From the NCBI GenBank assembly GCA_024398785.1, contig JAKSIO010000014.1:1-52416 (forward strand): a stretch of 52,416 bases of DNA, written 5' to 3'. Positions 50,393 to 52,416 of this stretch are shown piece after piece. This DNA is from Bacteroidaceae bacterium. GTDB lineage: Bacteria; Bacteroidota; Bacteroidia; Bacteroidales; Bacteroidaceae. The translations under genes and the position numbers were made by a program. Each line of letters starts with the position of its first letter. The stretch's first letter is position 1. Under the pieces are notes generated by a model that was given only the letters and a program-made list of their open reading frames with translations, did no database searches and had not been told where the DNA came from.

Positions 50393-50768
50393 TCATTCCA
50401 ATAATCTTCTCCGTATTGCGTTGCGTGAATATATGTCCGAAAGCGCCTACAGAAACAGGATATTTCTCACCCTCATATTCAACGTGTCCTATGCTGACAA
50501 TAAAATAATTGTCAACACGCAGATAGTTCTCCACAGCTTTCTCTGTTACCTGCGTTCCGAACATTGAACCCAAAGCCAACGCTGTCTGACCCAACCCGCC
50601 AAAACGGCCTGCCATTTCTCCGTACTCCTGATGGATATATTCATCAAAAACACGGCTTGAAATCTGTTTGATTTCAGTAACATGGCTTTCCCTTGAAGGA
50701 CAGGTCAGAACCATCACAACAATCAGAACTATTACTGCCAGAAGAGCATACAAACCTGTTTTTTTCAT
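50379..50768 (-). CDS. Membrane-anchored small protein (DUF4359-like)
   Basis: A 129-residue protein with a single N-terminal hydrophobic helix (about 5-22) followed by TCPSRESHVTEI, a region like that of DUF4359 proteins. The rest is a small alpha/beta domain ending in NYFIVSIGHVEYEGEKYPVS and VGAFGHIFTQ. It may be secreted or anchored. It lies 19 nt after the beta-propeller lipoprotein gene and ends convergent with CotH. Function unknown. Confidence 0.6.
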   Translation of the reverse strand: MKKTGLYALLAVIVLIVVMVLTCPSRESHVTEIKQISSRVFDEYIHQEYGEMAGRFGGLGQTALALGSMFGTQVTEKAVENYLRVDNYFIVSIGHVEYEGEKYPVSVGAFGHIFTQRNTEKIIGMINNY

Positions 50769-50787
50769 ACAGTTAAAGTTTGCGGTA

Positions 50788-52044
50788 TCACAAAGAGTTG
50801 TAGAGGAATATTACAGGATTGTCTTCCTGACTGTCATACATGTCAGCAATTTTTTTCTGCAGTGGTGAATAATCTTCCTCGTCGTTCAGCATTGAAGGGA
50901 AACCTTGCCACAATTCGCCGTAGCGGCCATTGTACACAAACTGAGGCAATACGCGCCAGTTCATATTGTCAATTTTGTAACAATATCTGTAAACATTCTT
51001 CCCGTCATAGACATTGTAGTTGTAAACGGACCAGTTCTCACCATCTGTACCGCATACCGTATTCCAGAAACAGATGCTGTCACCTTTCACATTCAGAGAC
51101 GTTGCTCCCATACTCTTACGCTGGTCATGTGTGGAAAATGGATATACCCACGTAAGATATTTGCCAAGCTGCTCTCCGTTATTCTTTTCCAGATCTGTAA
51201 TCATATACTTGTCCGGAATAGCGAACATATCATCATACCGGAAAGAAGGTCCCTGTGTAAGAACTCCTTCTTTGCTGTAATTGTAAATTGTTACAAAATT
51301 GAAACCGGTTCTTGGGAAAGAAATACCGCCATCATGTCTGCAATAGTCGGATTGTGATGCATTTGCCAATTCCCAGCAGAAATCATAGACATCGTACATC
51401 AGAACTGTATCTATTATGGCTCCGGTTTTTGTGTCAATAATAAACTTGCCTCCAAAAGAAACTTCATTGTCTTTTTCTGATTTTTCACCTAGAAAACTTG
51501 ATCTCAAGCCAGACTGTTCGAGTTTGGAAATCATCATTCTTTTGCTGTCCAGCAGACAGAAAGAAGAAACCTGTGAAGTACCATCCTCGTCAAGCATCAG
51601 TTTTCCCTGATAAATAAAGTTATTACCTTTGTAAACCTGCATATAAATACTGCCACGGTTACTGCTGATATACAGCAAAGAATCTTCTACAGAGTAAGCC
51701 AGAGAAGAAATTACTTCATATTCTCCTGGGCCGCGTCCCTGACGGTCAAGCACACCTATCACAGAATCTTTGTATATTTCATACAGAGTGGCCCTGTCTG
51801 AACTTACCATAAAGAGATAATCTCCATAACACTCCGTAGGGCCTATATCCTTGAGAAGAATATCTGTTTTTACAGGAATCAGAGTTACATCCTCGGCTGC
51901 CGTCATATTGAATTCCTCAATGATACTCTCCGGCAGAAGAATTGTTTCCGGAATCACATAAGAAGATGTATTTGATTTGTTTCCACAACTACACAGTATG
52001 GCTGCTGATATTACACCGGCCAATAACGATTTCATTTTTTTCAT
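50788..52044 (-). CDS. 6-bladed beta-propeller lipoprotein
   Basis: A 418-residue lipoprotein (lipobox LCSC, Cys20). The mature part is beta-rich with blade motifs such as GVLDRQGRGPGEYEVISSLA, DSLLYISSNRGSIYMQVYKG, and SFRYDDMFAIPD. The R-Q-G-R-G-P-G-E-Y signature is that of the Bacteroidales 6-bladed beta-propeller (BF3164-like) family. These bind ligands at the outer membrane or periplasm; none is known here. A second in-frame ATG three codons on is also possible. Confidence 0.82.
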   Translation of the reverse strand: MKKMKSLLAGVISAAILCSCGNKSNTSSYVIPETILLPESIIEEFNMTAAEDVTLIPVKTDILLKDIGPTECYGDYLFMVSSDRATLYEIYKDSVIGVLDRQGRGPGEYEVISSLAYSVEDSLLYISSNRGSIYMQVYKGNNFIYQGKLMLDEDGTSQVSSFCLLDSKRMMISKLEQSGLRSSFLGEKSEKDNEVSFGGKFIIDTKTGAIIDTVLMYDVYDFCWELANASQSDYCRHDGGISFPRTGFNFVTIYNYSKEGVLTQGPSFRYDDMFAIPDKYMITDLEKNNGEQLGKYLTWVYPFSTHDQRKSMGATSLNVKGDSICFWNTVCGTDGENWSVYNYNVYDGKNVYRYCYKIDNMNWRVLPQFVYNGRYGELWQGFPSMLNDEEDYSPLQKKIADMYDSQEDNPVIFLYNSL

Positions 52045-52290
52045 CTGACTTTATATTTAGCAATTGAATATTTCTGCAATAATAAACGCAACATATCAGA
52101 ATTGCAAATTATTTGCATCAATTTGCAACAGTCTCACATCCAATTAAGATTATTTAACAGCCATATTAAATTCATGTATTCCGCATTCATTATTTATAGG
52201 TAGCCACGAAAAATCAGATTATAAGCTGTTTGTAAAGAAAAATATGCAACAACCCATCAACAACCTCATGAAAAGCACTTCTCGTTGCCG
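52045..52290. other. Intergenic region with palindromic TTGCAAAT sites
   Basis: Upstream of the beta-propeller gene lies TTGCAAATT (52102-52110), 9 bp, then AATTTGCAA (52120-52128), perfect 9-bp arms; a 13-bp palindrome GCAAATTATTTGC (52104-52116) is nested in it. This could be an operator for the lipoprotein gene. I see no clear -7 box and no further gene. The frame opening at 52243 runs into the tandem repeats and is treated as chance. Confidence 0.4.
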
Positions 52291-52416
52291 GAACGTTCTC
52301 AAATGCCAGGGGATTTGCACACCATCGCCACTTGCAGAGACCGAACGTTCTCAAATGCACACCATTCTGCACACCATCGCCACCTTCAGAGGCCGAACGT
52401 TCTCAAACGCCCGCCA
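52291..52416 (+). repeat. Tandem 52-bp repeat array (runs off the window)
   Basis: Units start at 52291, 52343 and 52395, exactly 52 bp apart, each with GAACGTTCTCAAA. The first two share GAACGTTCTCAAATGC, then a variable 9-nt block, then TGCACACCATCGCCAC, then an end like TTCAGAGGCC. The third is cut by the window edge. The same pattern occurs once at 3182-3231 in opposite orientation. Confidence 0.8.

Noticed and set aside
52243..52416. Open frame from an ATG at 52243 to the window edge
   Set aside because: It runs through the 52-bp tandem repeats, whose period is not divisible by 3, so identical units are read in different frames. The openness is probably chance.

Overview
The window reads as chromosomal DNA of a Bacteroidales bacterium, plausibly Prevotellaceae-like; the genus cannot be fixed from sequence alone. 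The signs are promoters of the Bacteroidetes type (TAnnTTTG at -7, TTG about 20 bp upstream, seen repeatedly), Bacteroidetes families (DUF4301, a capsule-assembly Wzi protein, 6-bladed beta-propeller lipoproteins, a chorismate mutase-AroB fusion) and an RNA downstream of rplT in the position of the Bacteroidales-1 motif. Nearly all genes from 5 kb to 47.7 kb lie on the minus strand in long, tightly packed runs.

Region 1 (1-3.3 kb) is accessory and decayed. It holds an MqsR-like toxin gene with its own promoter, a decapitated Phd/YefM antitoxin, and fragments of Mu/SPP1-type head (MuF) proteins. One fragment carries an ADP-ribosyltransferase domain with all key residues; another is a MuF-C-like domain. 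Two exact 29-bp repeats that look like CRISPR repeats sit exactly at the fragment breakpoints. Next come a 189-bp inverted-repeat-bounded element with three strong stem-loops, and one copy of a 52-bp repeat family that reappears as a tandem array at the right edge of the window, about 49 kb away and in opposite orientation.

Region 2 (3.3-12.6 kb): outer-membrane phospholipase A, a glycosyltransferase, a large secreted GLUG-type protein with an unusual hydrophobic insert, an HD hydrolase, a second glycosyltransferase, mtaB, and the ribosomal operon rpsF-rpsR-rplI.

Region 3 (12.7-29.5 kb): a cell-envelope block. A Wzz-Wzy-Wzx-WbsX-GT2-Wzi set makes and handles a surface polysaccharide. It is followed in the same direction by a lipoprotein, a VanZ-like protein, an L-galactose/L-fucose-type aldo-keto reductase, a zinc dehydrogenase, a FucP-like transporter, a diacylglycerol-kinase-like lipid kinase and an LtaS-like phosphoglycerol transferase. 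Upstream lie DUF4301, DUF1573 and tRNA-Gly(CCC).

Region 4 (29.5-47.7 kb): a GH51 arabinofuranosidase, the Bacteroidales-1/6S-like RNA, thrS-infC-rpmI-rplT, a run of TPR protein, def, ruvX, SPOR lipoprotein, nucleotidase and phosphoglucomutase, then an aromatic amino acid run (chorismate mutase-AroB, AroA, TyrA, DAHP synthase) preceded by a leader with a terminator-like hairpin. A MATE transporter fused to a GHKL ATPase domain follows.

Region 5 (47.7-52.4 kb): a secreted esterase, a CotH-type lipoprotein, a small membrane-anchored protein, a beta-propeller lipoprotein and the tandem 52-bp repeats.

Several starts are placed downstream of the longest possible ORF because an ATG there fits a signal peptide, an ATGA overlap or a promoter better. 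All functional calls rest on motif recognition by eye; no database search was run.
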